From assembly GCA_963513935.1 (NCBI GenBank), contig OY740771.1:13421138-13485137 (forward strand): 64,000 bases of DNA, read 5' to 3'. A model generated the notes under the pieces. It ran no database searches, was not told the DNA's origin, and saw only the letters and a program-made list of their open reading frames with translations. The translations under genes were made by a program, and so were the position numbers. Within the stretch, counting starts at the first letter, position 1. Every line of letters begins with the position of its first letter. Positions 45,739 through 56,385 of this stretch are shown here, one piece after another. Source of the DNA: Aphrophora alni (Eukaryota; Arthropoda; Insecta; Hemiptera; Aphrophoridae).

Positions 45739-46069
45739 TTATATAATAAAAGAACAATAATGCCCGTCTATGTGACTTTTTTTAATAATAAAGTAGTTAC
45801 TTACTTTATAATTATATGACGCGTTTCGGGACTCGATCCATCTTCAGAATATCGATCTGCTGTGGTCGTTAAAACATTAAAATAATTTATTACACAACAT
45901 ATCGCAACACATATAGGCTACACATACACGCGCACATTAACACAGACAATATCAACGCGTGTGCACACCATGGAATACGTTTGTGTACTCATATAATATT
46001 ATAAAGTAAGTAACTACTTTATTATTAAAAAGTCACATAGACGGACATTATTGTTCTTTTATTATATAA
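45739..46069. mobile_element. 331-bp inverted-repeat element with hammerhead-like core
   Basis: Arms 45739-45818 and 45990-46069 are near-perfect inverted copies (ATTATATAATAAAAGAACAA, GTCTATGTGAC, GTAGTTACTTACTTTATAAT). The spacer contains GCGTTTCGGGACTCGATCC on one side of a hairpin, plus CA-rich sequence. Fragments of the same family occur near 29380 and probably 31455. Confidence 0.85.
45823..45846 (-). other. Hammerhead-like core
   Basis: On the minus strand: CTGAAGA, T, GGA/TCC stem with a TCGAG loop, then CGAAACGCG. The stem is only 3 bp, weaker than at other sites. Confidence 0.38.
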
Positions 46070-46079
46070 TAAAGAGTGA

Positions 46080-47044
46080 CTTGGATACAAACACAATGAG
46101 TTTTAAACTTAATATTAGTTGGAAATCACACAAAATATCTGAAATTATTATATACTAAAATTTGAACAATATTTGTAGAGCGGATTTTGAGATATGACGT
46201 ATTTCATAAGAATTATTTATATATTATTAACTCAAGAACCGGTATTTTTGAAAGATGATGAACACGTTATGTATGGGTTTAATCGAAATTTAATCAAAAT
46301 CGTAAATCCGATTTTGAAAAAAATAATCGTTATGTTGCCTTTTTTACTTACGGTAGTTACCACAAAAATTTGAATATTAAAAAAAAAAAAATTAAAAGTG
46401 CCGCGATATTGGTTGACGCGTTCGAGCTGCCCTTAGATCTCAAAATGAATTCGTAAGAAAACATTTATTTCTGCTTTTTGGTCCCATAACTTTCATATAT
46501 GTGGGAAAGAAAAATTATTTAAAATATTTCGCCACATTTGACACAACAATACGTATGTATTGGAATAAAATATATACAGATCAATGTTGAATGGCAATAT
46601 TTTAAAGTGAGTTATTCAGTCAAGAAGCAAAAGAGAACAGCTGTCTAATTCTACACAGTATTGCAACTAAACCAATGCACGATCATCTACCGAGTGTCTA
46701 ACAAAAAGAGAAGGATGAAATAATTGAGATGCTGACGTAACAGAGCGAGACAGAGATATATACTTGTTAAGATACCAGCAGGAGGTTGGTCACGTGTGCT
46801 ACGCGAGTTGGTCGCGTGTCTTCGAAGTATCCTTTGTAGAGGACAATGGCAAACATTTCGTCAAATTTTGTCTGTGACTATTCTGAACCGTAAATCTCGG
46901 AATGTATCTTGTGTTATAGTGATCACTGTTTGGACATTTGGACATTCTACAGAAGTCATTTTCTGAAGTGTGTGCGAGCTCATTTCAGTTTATTTTTAAA
47001 ATCTCTGGTTTTTAGAGGAATAAAAACAAATATGTTTATAAAGT
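46080..47044. other. No gene seen; family F copy at 46150-46380
   Basis: TTGAACAATATTTGTAGAGCGG, TCAAGAACCGGTATTTTTGAAAG and GAAATTTAATCAAAATCG follow the family F order. The remainder (46390-47040) is unassigned. Confidence 0.45.
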
Positions 47045-47400
47045 ATCATATTTTGTTTATTTTCAGGGTACTTAGCTGAACCAAGGTCACTTGTAATTTT
47101 AGGCGCGTATCTGTCTGTAAGTCGCAACCAGTCTACACAGACAATACGATAAATCTTATATATTTTAAACTTTACATTTATATTCTTTGTATTGTCCCAC
47201 ATATAGGAAAAATATAGCGGTAACAAAAAAATAACCTTGGAGTAGTTAAGGGGCAAAACTATCGAGTCAAATTTTATTTTTGAAAATAATGTCTGTGGGT
47301 ATCAAATAAACCTATAAGTTATTTTGATTACGAATATGTATGTTTAAAAATTAATATGTTTGTGTTAGCTCAAATTTCAAGTGTCAGATATCTTGTGTGT
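47045..47400 (-). repeat. Dispersed repeat family E, copy 3
   Basis: The reverse complement carries ACATACATATTCGTAATCA, TTGTTACCGCTATATTTTTC, CTATATGTGGGACAATAC and GTAGACTGGTTGCGA, in the same order as 11930-12170. Confidence 0.75.
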
Positions 47401-47504
47401 GGGGGCTAGACAAGACGAATGGCAGACCTTGAAAGGATTGTAATAGGGGGGGGGGGGTGACGAAAATTACAGATACAGTACGTTATTTTCGTTTGTTACA
47501 GGCT

Positions 47505-47640
47505 TGCCAATATAACAAGGGATCCTAGCTGGATCTATGTCTTTGGTTGAAGTCTTTAGGTTATATGCCTCTCTTTCCTATCGGTCGATCTTGACCAATT
47601 CTTGTTCATTTTTGACCCTGACGTTAATAGAGTATTAGAG
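47505..47640 (-). repeat. Family A terminal fragment
   Basis: GCTTGCCAATATAACAAGGGATC, AGCTGGATCTATG and CGATCTTGACCAATTCTTGTTC match the reversed A terminus. A G10 run lies just upstream at about 47448. Confidence 0.65.
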
Positions 47641-48617
47641 AGCTAAGAGGTCTTTAAAATACCAACCAAGAGGGTTTTTTACTTTAAAATGATAAGAAAA
47701 ATCGATTACGATAAAAAAAGAATATCTGCCATGTTTTTGACCCGTTTAAAGTAGTTTCTAATCGATAAAATTACACCGAACTACATTTTTTAAAATAGAT
47801 CTGGCATTAAAAAAGATACAAATTTGCATCTAAAGTAATTTACGTTCATTTTATTCCCTTATAATAGTTAATCTTATAGTATTAAGTGATTCGTGCTATA
47901 TTATACTACTTAAAAGAAAAATAATCCTTATTGAATAAAATAATCCTTATTGAATTTGATTTAGTTGGAAGGAAAATGGTAAAAGGAAGCGTTAAGTAAA
48001 TACCTTGTCCATTGCCATTGGTTAGGACGCTCAACGCGTACACCATTTCAATTTAGTGTTCGATTTTTATAGCCTCCACTAAGCTCTCTGAGTTGCTATT
48101 TCACAAGCACTAAGAATTAGTGAGTGTCAATTACATTCTTCTAACCCAACTATTGAGTCTTTTTACTTGTTTTCTTTTAGTTTGTGATTGGAATTTTTAA
48201 GTTCCAAGTACATGGATTAAATATATATTGAAAAGGTTTAAACTTAATGAATAGATAGATTAAAGTCTTTATTGTAACAATATAATAATGAAATATATTT
48301 TACAATATAAAAAGACACATCCTTGACCTACAGCCGTTGGGAGTCTCCTTCGATTTCTCCAACTTTTTCTTCTGCTTAAATTTATTTATTCTCTTTTGAC
48401 CAACTATTGTTCAAGACTTGACGTTGTTAGATTATTGAACAATAAGTGTCTTTTTATTGTCTTTTATTCTTTTTATTATAAGTCAATAAATTCTGAGGCG
48501 TTCCGATAAAAATAAATAATAATAATAAATAAAAAGCTAACAATTCTCTAATTGGCGTCAACAATTTTAATACAAATTCGCTTAAATGTTTCTTTGTGGT
48601 GAATTCAAGGTATAAAT
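47641..48617. other. No gene seen; family A trace near 48380-48430
   Basis: CTCTTTTGACCAACTATTGTTC at 48391 is a family A end phrase. GGCGTTCCGATAAA at 48498 resembles the end of the 14588 transposon. Otherwise it is AT-rich. Confidence 0.45.
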
Positions 48618-48778
48618 TGGTTATTACCCTAACCTAACCTATCCTGATGTAACCTAACCTAACCATCCTCGATCAATTCCACAGTAACAATATTCAGTTC
48701 GCACTGTGGCGAATTTACGATATTAATTCATTATTTCCCTAACCTAACCTAACCTGACGTAACCTAACCTGACCTGAT
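48618..48778 (-). repeat. Duplicated sequence with CCTAA tracts
   Basis: ATTACCCTAACCTAACCTATCC and ATTTCCCTAACCTAACCTAACC, each followed by TG/ACGTAACCTAACC, lie about 115 bp apart. Each tract has five to six telomere-like units. Confidence 0.75.
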
Positions 48779-48976
48779 CACAATTACTGGAACAAAAACT
48801 AAAAACATAATAAATGCAATAATTATTATTTAGTTTTTCCTTTAGTTTAACAGTAGAAGCCTTTGATATCATCTGATACCACATTATCGAAATATAAAGT
48901 AGAATATTTAAGGGCGTAAAACTAAATAGACTAATAATTGTTTTGTTTAAAGTTAAAGTTTTTATTGTAATGATTG

Positions 48977-49473
48977 TGGTCAGGTCAGGTCAAGTTAGGT
49001 TTGTTCAGGTTATGTTGTGTTAGGTCAGGGTAGGTTGGGTTACGTCAGGTTAGGTGTTAGGTCAGGTCAGATCAGATCAAGTTAGGTTAGGTTAGGTAAC
49101 GTTAAGTTAGGTTCGGTCAGGTTAGGTTAGTTTACGTTAAGTTATGTTACGTTATGTTAGATTGCGGTACGTTATGTGTTGTTAGATTACGTCGGATTCG
49201 GTTACGTTGTGTTAGGCCAGCTCGGGTCTGAGTAGTTACATTATATTAGGCCAAGTTAGGTTATATTATGTTATGCTAGGCTAGGTTACGTTAATTATGT
49301 TTTTATAGGTTAGGTTACGTTACGTTATGTTAGGTCAGTTGGGTCTGGTTTAGTTACGCCAGGTTAGTTTACGGTATGTTAGGCGGTACATCATGTTTTA
49401 TTAGATCAAGTCAGGTCATGTTAGGTTAGGTTAAGTTACGTTATGTTATGTTAGGTTAGGTTAGGTTAAGTTA
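48977..49473 (+). repeat. Degenerate ~500-bp TTAGG-like array
   Basis: GGTTA-type pentamers dominate but are heavily mutated (GGTCA, CGTTA, TGTTA, GGTCAGGTCAGG). The orientation is opposite to the 28321 block. The degeneracy suggests an old interstitial array without ongoing homogenisation. Confidence 0.88.
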
Positions 49474-50713
49474 GCTAAATTAATTTTGGAGAGTGATAAA
49501 TTAATATCTTGAATTTGACCACTGCGCTAATTGAAGATTGTATGTGTAGTACATTGATAGAAAACTTAAATACAAGTTGAAGTTTTCAAAATCGTCCGAC
49601 CGATTTCGATCTAATTAAATACTATGAAAGTTTCTAACCTATATAAATTGCAAAAAATGCAAGGTAAGTAAATTAATGTTTGGAAGTTTTCTGTAGTTTA
49701 TTGGCAAAAAAATAGTAGACCCAAATAAAAAAAAAAAAAAAATTAAGACATATTCTGCAAGAAAATTTGTACAATGTTATGAATCTCTTCGACTACACTG
49801 TTAAAAGGCACACGAAGGATGTTCGCTAGAGAGACAGGAAACTGGAGACAATATTTTTACATGTGTACTCTCCCTTGTGGATCGCAGATCAAAATATTCT
49901 GAAAAGTCGCAAAGCTTAGTCGCCAAACGTTTCTTCTTGAATTCACTCTGCACTCTGTGTTTCACAGGATTATTGTACAAGTCAAAATAAATATAACACA
50001 TTTGGGTTGTGAACATATCGGAGAACCAAAATAATAAACTAAAGAAAATCTTTTACTTAATTTTGAAAAGTAACATGATTGGCTTTAATTTTTATTTGTT
50101 GTGAAAACAATTTTCGAGTTTTGGCGTAAATATCTTAAACACAGTGAAAAATACATGAAGAAATAAACTGTGTAAAAAATTGCACAAACTTTCTCACTTC
50201 ACAAAACTAAATAAAAACAAACAAAAAATGACAGTTTGGGAGTTGTGACTTAAAAAGTTAAAATGAACATATTTAGAAAAGCTTACTATCATCACGCTAG
50301 TGTTGATAACAGCTCGGCACAGTCCAGTAATTTGGTAGCTCCGTCATTTTATTGAGAGGTTAGGATTGGAAATTAAAATTTTGAAAATATCTTCAGCATT
50401 GGTCATCTTGGGGTTGATAACATTACGTGGAAAATTAAAATTAGCGTCTTTTTATATAATTTTGTGTGTTATACGTTGATAACGTACGAGATATGAACAA
50501 AAACTGTTTAAAATGGCCGCCATTTTGACATTATAATTCGATTGTTCTGAATTTCAAGAGAGTTCTACCTGAGTACATTACTGTCACTTATTCCAAATTT
50601 CTTGATCCTATCTCAATTTTAGTGGCCACTAGAGTTCTTACGACGTCGCGTTGGACAAAATCTCGAAAGTCACTTTTTCGGTTCTCTCAGATCAAACAAA
50701 GAACGTACCCTTA
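49474..50713. other. No gene seen; family F and G traces
   Basis: AATTGCACAAACTTTCTCAC at 50179 is a family F motif. GAGATATGAACAAAAACTG plus AATGGCCGCCATTTTG at 50490-50527 is family G. GTACCCTTAGGGTAC at 50705-50719 is a short palindrome at the edge of the next element. Confidence 0.5.
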
Positions 50714-51405
50714 GGGTACGAACAGAACAAGTGGGTTGCGGTGGAGGTGGAGGTCGCGGTGGATGCTACTAGTTAAGTCGCGGTCGATGTCGACAGCACA
50801 TAGCAAGGAGGTTACCTGCTCTGCTCACTCGAGCTAGGACCACTGTCAAGTGGAGTAGTTTGATGAAATTTGAATGACAAAAAGATTGTGCTTTCGCGAT
50901 GTTGTGTGAGTCAAGTGATGATAGTGATGAAATGTCAGCTGTCACCAAGTGGTGGCTGATAGGTAATATACCCACACTACGGGAGTGAACTGCACAATTG
51001 CTATCAGATCTTCCTTCATATTTAGCACTTGAAATTCAAAAATGAACTTGTTACGCAAAAGAGATTATGGGACAGCAACTAGATTAACCTAGCGCACGGA
51101 ATGACAGACGCCAGACGTGTTCTATGCGAGTTGCTGCGAGGGGGATGGCAACTTGGCCTTGAACGCACCAATCACAGGGAAGCATCCTTGTAGACCGCGC
51201 AGTAGGTATCCATGTAAAAACAAACTCATTTGATTTTCAAAAGTATCGATGTAACCTCCTGGATGGTATCGCGCTAAACCTCCACCGCGACTTACCTGCT
51301 CTGTTCTCTTCCATTCACTACAATGTGTTTGTTTTACATGGATGTCGACATCGACCGCGACTTAACTAGTAGCATCCACCGCGACCCACAAGTTCTGTTC
51401 TTACC
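50714..51405. mobile_element. 692-bp TIR element with GC-rich arms
   Basis: Left arm 50714-50795 and right arm 51343-51405 pair (GGGTACGAACAGAACAAGTG outermost on the left; GCTACTAGTTAAGTCGCGGT farther in). The left arm has about 18 extra bases in its GGTGGAGGTGGAGGTCGC stretch, a local tandem expansion. A second diverged set of the motif sits inside, near 51270-51300. No transposase is seen. Confidence 0.85.
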
Positions 51406-52079
51406 CTTTTACTTCGTGTATTGGATAATTTCCAATTTTGTAATACATATATATTTAGATAATTATTGAAAACTTGAAAGATATTTTTACCTTAATTTTT
51501 TTGAGTTTTTCATGTTTACTAAAACATTTAAACGAATCAGTAATTCATGAAATACACTCCAAACTTGTCGTTTGTAACACTGAAAAATGCGTGCACAGAA
51601 ATATCTTTCCAACTTAATTTATATTCATGTCTCAAGTATTTTCCGATACAGTTTTATCCTTAAATATATTTGAACGAAATACATTTCCCTCTAAGAGATG
51701 TCACAGAACGAGGTCGATTTAAGATGAAATTCGTTTCAAATAAAATTTCTTGTGACTGTTCCATGCAACGTTTAACTTCACAAGTCGAGTCTTTGTGTAA
51801 AGTTCATACATCACACCTCATAACAGCGCTCTCTAGTTTGTTTACTAACCTTTGTACCCTGCGGGAAATTGGTCTCATATATAGGTGTTAATGTACGTAT
51901 GTTTGTTATTTTGTAACGGATGACAATTGTCTTACATATTGTTTTAAATTTAATGAAAATCGCAATAACTAATCTAATTCACAATTTTTAGTAGCCTACT
52001 TCAAAACTTTCGAAAATTTAAAACAATAAATTTTACAGAGTAAAAATATACCCAAAAATATTGAAAATAACCCGAAAAC
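51406..52079. other. No gene seen
   Basis: AT-rich sequence. The 73-codon frame at 51670-51891 has no recognisable domain. Confidence 0.4.
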
Positions 52080-53100
52080 AATATTTATTATGAGAAAAAA
52101 TCAAATCAATTAGATCACCAAATTATTACAAAGGGAAAATTACAAATAAAAATGATCAAAATAAAATAATAACAATTTAAAATGTTAATGTAAAAACATA
52201 AAGATTGTACAAATATATAGTACTATACAAAAGAATAGATACTAATAATTGTTATAAAAAAGGGAAGAAAACGGAAGAAAAGAAAAGAACAACGAAAAAA
52301 TAGTATTTGTAATGAAAAACAATACGGAAATATAATAAATACAAACTATAACTATAAATCAGTAAAGAAATAAATATAAAATAATTATTAATTTTTAAGA
52401 AAAAAGGGAAAAATATAAATAATAAAATGTAATTGTATTAGTTGTAAAGAGCGACAATAAGACAAAATAGATACGAAAACTAGAAAACATGAATATTAGA
52501 AAAAATCAAATCAAATAGACCACGGAATTATTATTAAAAAAAAAAATTAACGAAATAAAATATTAACAATTTCAAATGTTAATATGAAAACAATAAAGAT
52601 TGTACAAATATATAGTACAAAACTACAGATTATATACTAATAATTATTATAAGAATAACGTAAAAAATATTAGTTGTAAAGAAAAACAATAAGGAAATTA
52701 AAAAATTGAAACTACAAATAAATATAAAATAATAATAATCATTATAAAGTGATAAATTACGAAAAAGAAAATATATAAAATAATAATTAAAAATATACAA
52801 TAAACCAATAATTAATTTAAAGAAGAAATAGGAAAATATAAATAACAAAATCTAATTGTAATAATTGTATAGAGCAACAATAAGAAAAAATAAAGACCCA
52901 AACAAATACACAGCAATAAACAAACAAACAAAAATGGTAATAATTATAAAGAGAAAATAAAATGTATAGCAACATACAAGTTACTAAAATATAATAAATA
53001 TAAAAAGTACAAAAATATAAAAAAAGACGAGAAAATACAATAATACATGATATTAATAAAATATATAAGAAAAACGAAAACAAAACACAATTTAACACGT
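52080..53100. repeat. A-rich ~420-bp tandem repeat, ~2.5 copies
   Basis: AAAATCAAATCAATTAGATC...AAGATTGTACAAATATATAG (52092-52220) recurs at 52502-52620. TAATTTTTAAGAAAAAAGGG...AGAGCGACAATAAG (52388-52460) recurs at 52812-52885. The offsets are about 410-425 bp. Strand composition is strongly skewed, with purines and A dominating the plus strand, so minus-strand frames read Phe/Tyr/Ile-rich and are not genes. Confidence 0.8.
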
Positions 53101-53346
53101 AGAAGTAAATAAAAATTTAATATTTTAATCAAGGTCAAATGCATACTACAGAATCTGAATTAAAAATTATTAATCGATTTGTTCTTTTGTGTATTTTTTG
53201 TTCAATCTGTAGATTCCAATTTATAAAATAAATTTCTGAACTAATAAATAAAATTTGGTTTGTCGGTTTGCTGTAAAATTATATTTCAAAAAATGTAATA
53301 GTCAAAGCTTGTGTTAATATAGCCTATACAGTGACCATATAGAATG

Positions 53347-53595
53347 CAGGATAATAAATAAACGTTAACACAATTCTCACAAAAAATACGCTTAAGTATC
53401 AGACGCGTTTCAACGACAAGGTCGTTCTCTTCAGTGATACTTGAGCCACACTAACTAAACTATAACTCTAGTTATAATGTTATAGTTTGATTGGTGTAGC
53501 TCATGTATTTTTTGGCGTATTTTTTGCGAGAATTGTGTTCACGTTTATTTATCATCCTGTATAATTTTTCTCATAAGTCAAGCTCAACATTTAAT
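53347..53595. mobile_element. 249-bp fold-back element with 13-bp target duplication
   Basis: ACCATATAGAATG lies exactly at both edges (53334-53346 and 53596-53608). The arms pair (AGGATAATAAATAAACG on the left; CGTTTATTTATCATCCT on the right; both adjoin the CACAATTCTCAC block). It shares arms and its far end (AAGTCAAGCTCAACATTTAA) with the 15478 element in reverse. Its right arm has lost the hammerhead-like segment that the left arm keeps. Confidence 0.88.
53407..53434 (-). other. Hammerhead-like core with perfect stem
   Basis: On the minus strand: CTGAAGA, G, AACGAC/GTCGTT stem with a CTT loop, then GAAACGCG. The stem has six Watson-Crick pairs. Relative to 15787 one stem position differs (G-U there, A-U here), so pairing is kept. 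Confidence 0.48.
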
Positions 53596-53608
53596 ACCAT
53601 ATAGAATG

Positions 53609-54593
53609 TTTGGGACTTTAAGCTGCACTTAAGAAAAAAATTGGAAATTATTTTTAGAATTATAAATTTTCCGTTTCATTGTGACGTATAGTAAAAGCAT
53701 ATTGTCAAATAAAACTGGCTACCATTTTCATAATTTAATCAATATTTCTCGACGTATTTGATCTGTAGCGCATTGTAGTCTATGTCATTCCAAAATTCAC
53801 GTTTTACGATTTTTAAAACGTTTACCGAAAAACGTAACGTAGATTTCCCCAATACATAACTTTCTCTATGCTAAACACATGTGAAACCAATTTGTCTGCA
53901 CAGAAGAAATACCCAACACAATTACGATATTATTTGATAGATAGTAATAACACACCTAACCATGTTAGTATTATATACTGACAACACGCTAAATTCGGAC
54001 GAAGTATATCAACGCCCTAAAATTCTTTTTTAGTACCCGCAACGCCTTTCTTTTCTTGAATGCCTGGTTTTAAAGCAGATTAACCGTATCATTTGGTTGT
54101 TTTGAAGCTTTTCCTCTGGGCACAAATAACTAGGATTAAAACCCAATGTAGGCCTACTTTTTGGTGGAGTGGGGTGAAGCACTTTGGACCACGGAATCTT
54201 TATAAAACTGGTTCAGTTGAATTAATTTCCACACGAGGTTATAATTGGGCACAAGGAATCCCTATTTATTATACGCCTCAAGTTGTGTTTAGGACGTCAT
54301 AAAATAATTTTTGTTTTTGTTTTCATTTAATTGGTGTAATAATCTTTCAAACCATTTGATTATTTTCTTAATATTATGACAACTTAATTCGAAGGAAAAT
54401 ATTTTGAATGCTTAAAATAAGATTTTATAAATTATTATTTGTTTTTAAATTAGTCTTTTCATAAATTTGGGAGTATTTTTCAAACAAAATGCCTTCATCA
54501 CTAGAATGTTCACAAATCACTAAATTTGAGTGAAATCGGTTGAGTCTATTTTGTGAAATTACGTATTTTAAAACAATCCCGGCTGATTTTCAA
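53609..54593. other. No supported gene
   Basis: A 69-codon frame at 54093-54302 has no recognisable domain. Family F phrases (GTGAAATCGGTTGAGTC) appear near 54530. Confidence 0.4.
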
Positions 54594-54652
54594 TAAACCT
54601 AACCTAGTCTAGTCTAACCTAACCTAACCTAACCTAACCTAACCTAACCATT
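54594..54652 (-). repeat. CCTAA interstitial tract
   Basis: About ten telomere-like units, with variants (CTAGTCTAGTCTAACC) at the 5' side and eight perfect or near-perfect units after. Confidence 0.88.
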
Positions 54653-55084
54653 ACCGCTGTCATTAAAATCTAGATTTTAATCAAATACGATTTAAGCTCA
54701 GAACGTACTTACAGTACAAGGAAAGCCAGTTTGGGTCATTATTTAAATACAAATATATATATTTTCAAAGACGGTTTCCGACTATTCATTAAAATTGAGC
54801 TGTTCACATATTTATTCTAGTATCGGTTCGTTTTTGTAAGGCTTTGGGGATGGGTGAGTGAGAAAGTTTGTGCATATTTGTCAGAAATGGAGTTTTTAAT
54901 TATGGTAAATGTTCATTTTAGTTCTTTGCAAATTATCCCAAAATCGTGATTTTATAATCAAAATATTTTTTTATATATTTTAATTTGTTTTTTTCATAAA
55001 TTTGGGAGTAACTTATAAAATACCTTCATAACTAAAAATTTTGCGAGAATTTGAAATTTTAGATTTCTTACGCTTTGAGACAAA
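54653..55084 (+). repeat. Family F copy flanking the 34-bp array
   Basis: GGTGAGTGAGAAAGTTTGTGC at 54852-54872 is the family F motif. TTCATAAATTTGGGAGTA repeats a phrase from 54460. The tandem array starts where this copy ends. Confidence 0.5.
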
Positions 55085-56030
55085 TTACGATTTTAAACCA
55101 TTTCCAATTTTAGACTCTTTGGTATTTTAGACTATTTGCGATTTTAGATTATTTGGTATTTTAGACTATTTACGATTTTAGATTATTTGGTATTTTAGAC
55201 TATTTGCAATTTTAGATTATTTGGTATTTTAGACTATTTGCGATTTTAGATTATTTGGTATTTTAGACTATTTGCGATTTTAGATTATTTGGTATTTTAG
55301 ACTATTTGCGATTTTAGATTATTTGGTATTTTAGACTATTTGCGATTTTAGATTATTTGGTATTTTAGACTATTTGCGATTTTAGATTATTTGGTATTTT
55401 AGACCATTTGCGATTTTAGATTATTTGGTATTTTAGACTATTTGCGATTTTAGATTATTTGGTATTTTAGACTATTTGCGATTTTAGATTATTTGGTATT
55501 TTAGACTATTTGCGATTTTAGATTATTTGGTATTTTAGACTATTTGCGATTTTAGATTATTTGGTATTTTAGACTATTTGCGATTTTAGATTATTTGGTA
55601 TTTTAGACTATTTGCGATTTTAGATTATTTGATATTTTAGACTATTTGCGATTTTAGATTATTTGATATTTTAGACTATTTGCGATTTTAGATTATTTGA
55701 TATTTTAGACTATTTGCGATTTTAGATTATTTGGTATTTTAGACCATTTGATTTGCGATTTTAGATTATTTGTTATTTTACACAATTTGCGATTTTAGAT
55801 TATTTGGTATTTTAGACTATTTGCGATTTCAGATTATTTGGTATTTTAGACTATTTGCGATTTCAGATTATTTGGTATTTTAGACTATTTGCAATTTTAG
55901 ATTATTTGGTATTTTAGACTATTTGCGATTTTATATTATTTGGTATTTTAGACTATTCGATTTGCGATTTTAGATTATTTGTTATTTTACACTATTTGCG
56001 ATTTTAGGCTACTTGCGATTTTAGGTTATT
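55085..56030 (+). repeat. 34-bp tandem array built from two 17-bp halves
   Basis: The unit is TTTTAGATTATTTGGTA plus TTTTAGACTATTTGCGA. The halves are 17 bp each and differ at four positions. About 27 dimers follow with few length changes; exceptions are short insertions near 55748 and 55957 that add ATTTGCGA-like bases. The structure implies a 17-bp monomer that diverged and was then amplified as a 34-bp dimer. Confidence 0.96.
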
Positions 56031-56385
56031 TTAGGTTTTAGACAACTTACGATTTTAGAGTAATTGCTGTTTTAGACTACTTACGATTTTAGACTAATTG
56101 CGATTTTGGACTATTTGGGATTTCATATTAAGTTATCTGCGATTTTGGACTCTGCGATTTTAGACTGTTTGCCTTTTATGCTACTCGCGATTTTGGACTA
56201 TTTGGGATTTCATATTAAGTTATCTGCGATTTTGAACTCTGCGATTTTAGACTGCTTGCCTTTTAGGCTACTCGCGATTTCAGATTATTTTCTATTTTAG
56301 ACTACTAAGGATCATAGACAATTTGGTATTTTAGACTATTTATAATTTTAGACTATTTGGGGTTTTATACACTAGTTTGCATTTA
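56031..56385 (+). repeat. Diverged edge of the array with an 87-bp higher-order duplication
   Basis: The block GGACTATTTGGGATTTCATA...CTACTCGCGATTT occurs twice, offset by 87 bp (56109 and 56196). The sequence is built from the same TTTAGACTA and TGCGATTTT words as the main array. An open frame at 56106-56300 simply reads the 87-bp (29-codon) period. Confidence 0.88.

Noticed and set aside
48977..49473. True chromosome end
   Set aside because: The TTAGG-like units are heavily degenerate, and ordinary sequence continues on both sides.
52630..53144. Hydrophobic Phe/Tyr/Ile-rich minus-strand frames resembling membrane proteins
   Set aside because: They come from an A-rich ~420-bp tandem repeat with strong strand skew; similar peptides arise in several frames.
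56106..56300. Repeat protein of two 29-residue units
   Set aside because: It is the translation of an 87-bp minisatellite period, with no start context or domain.
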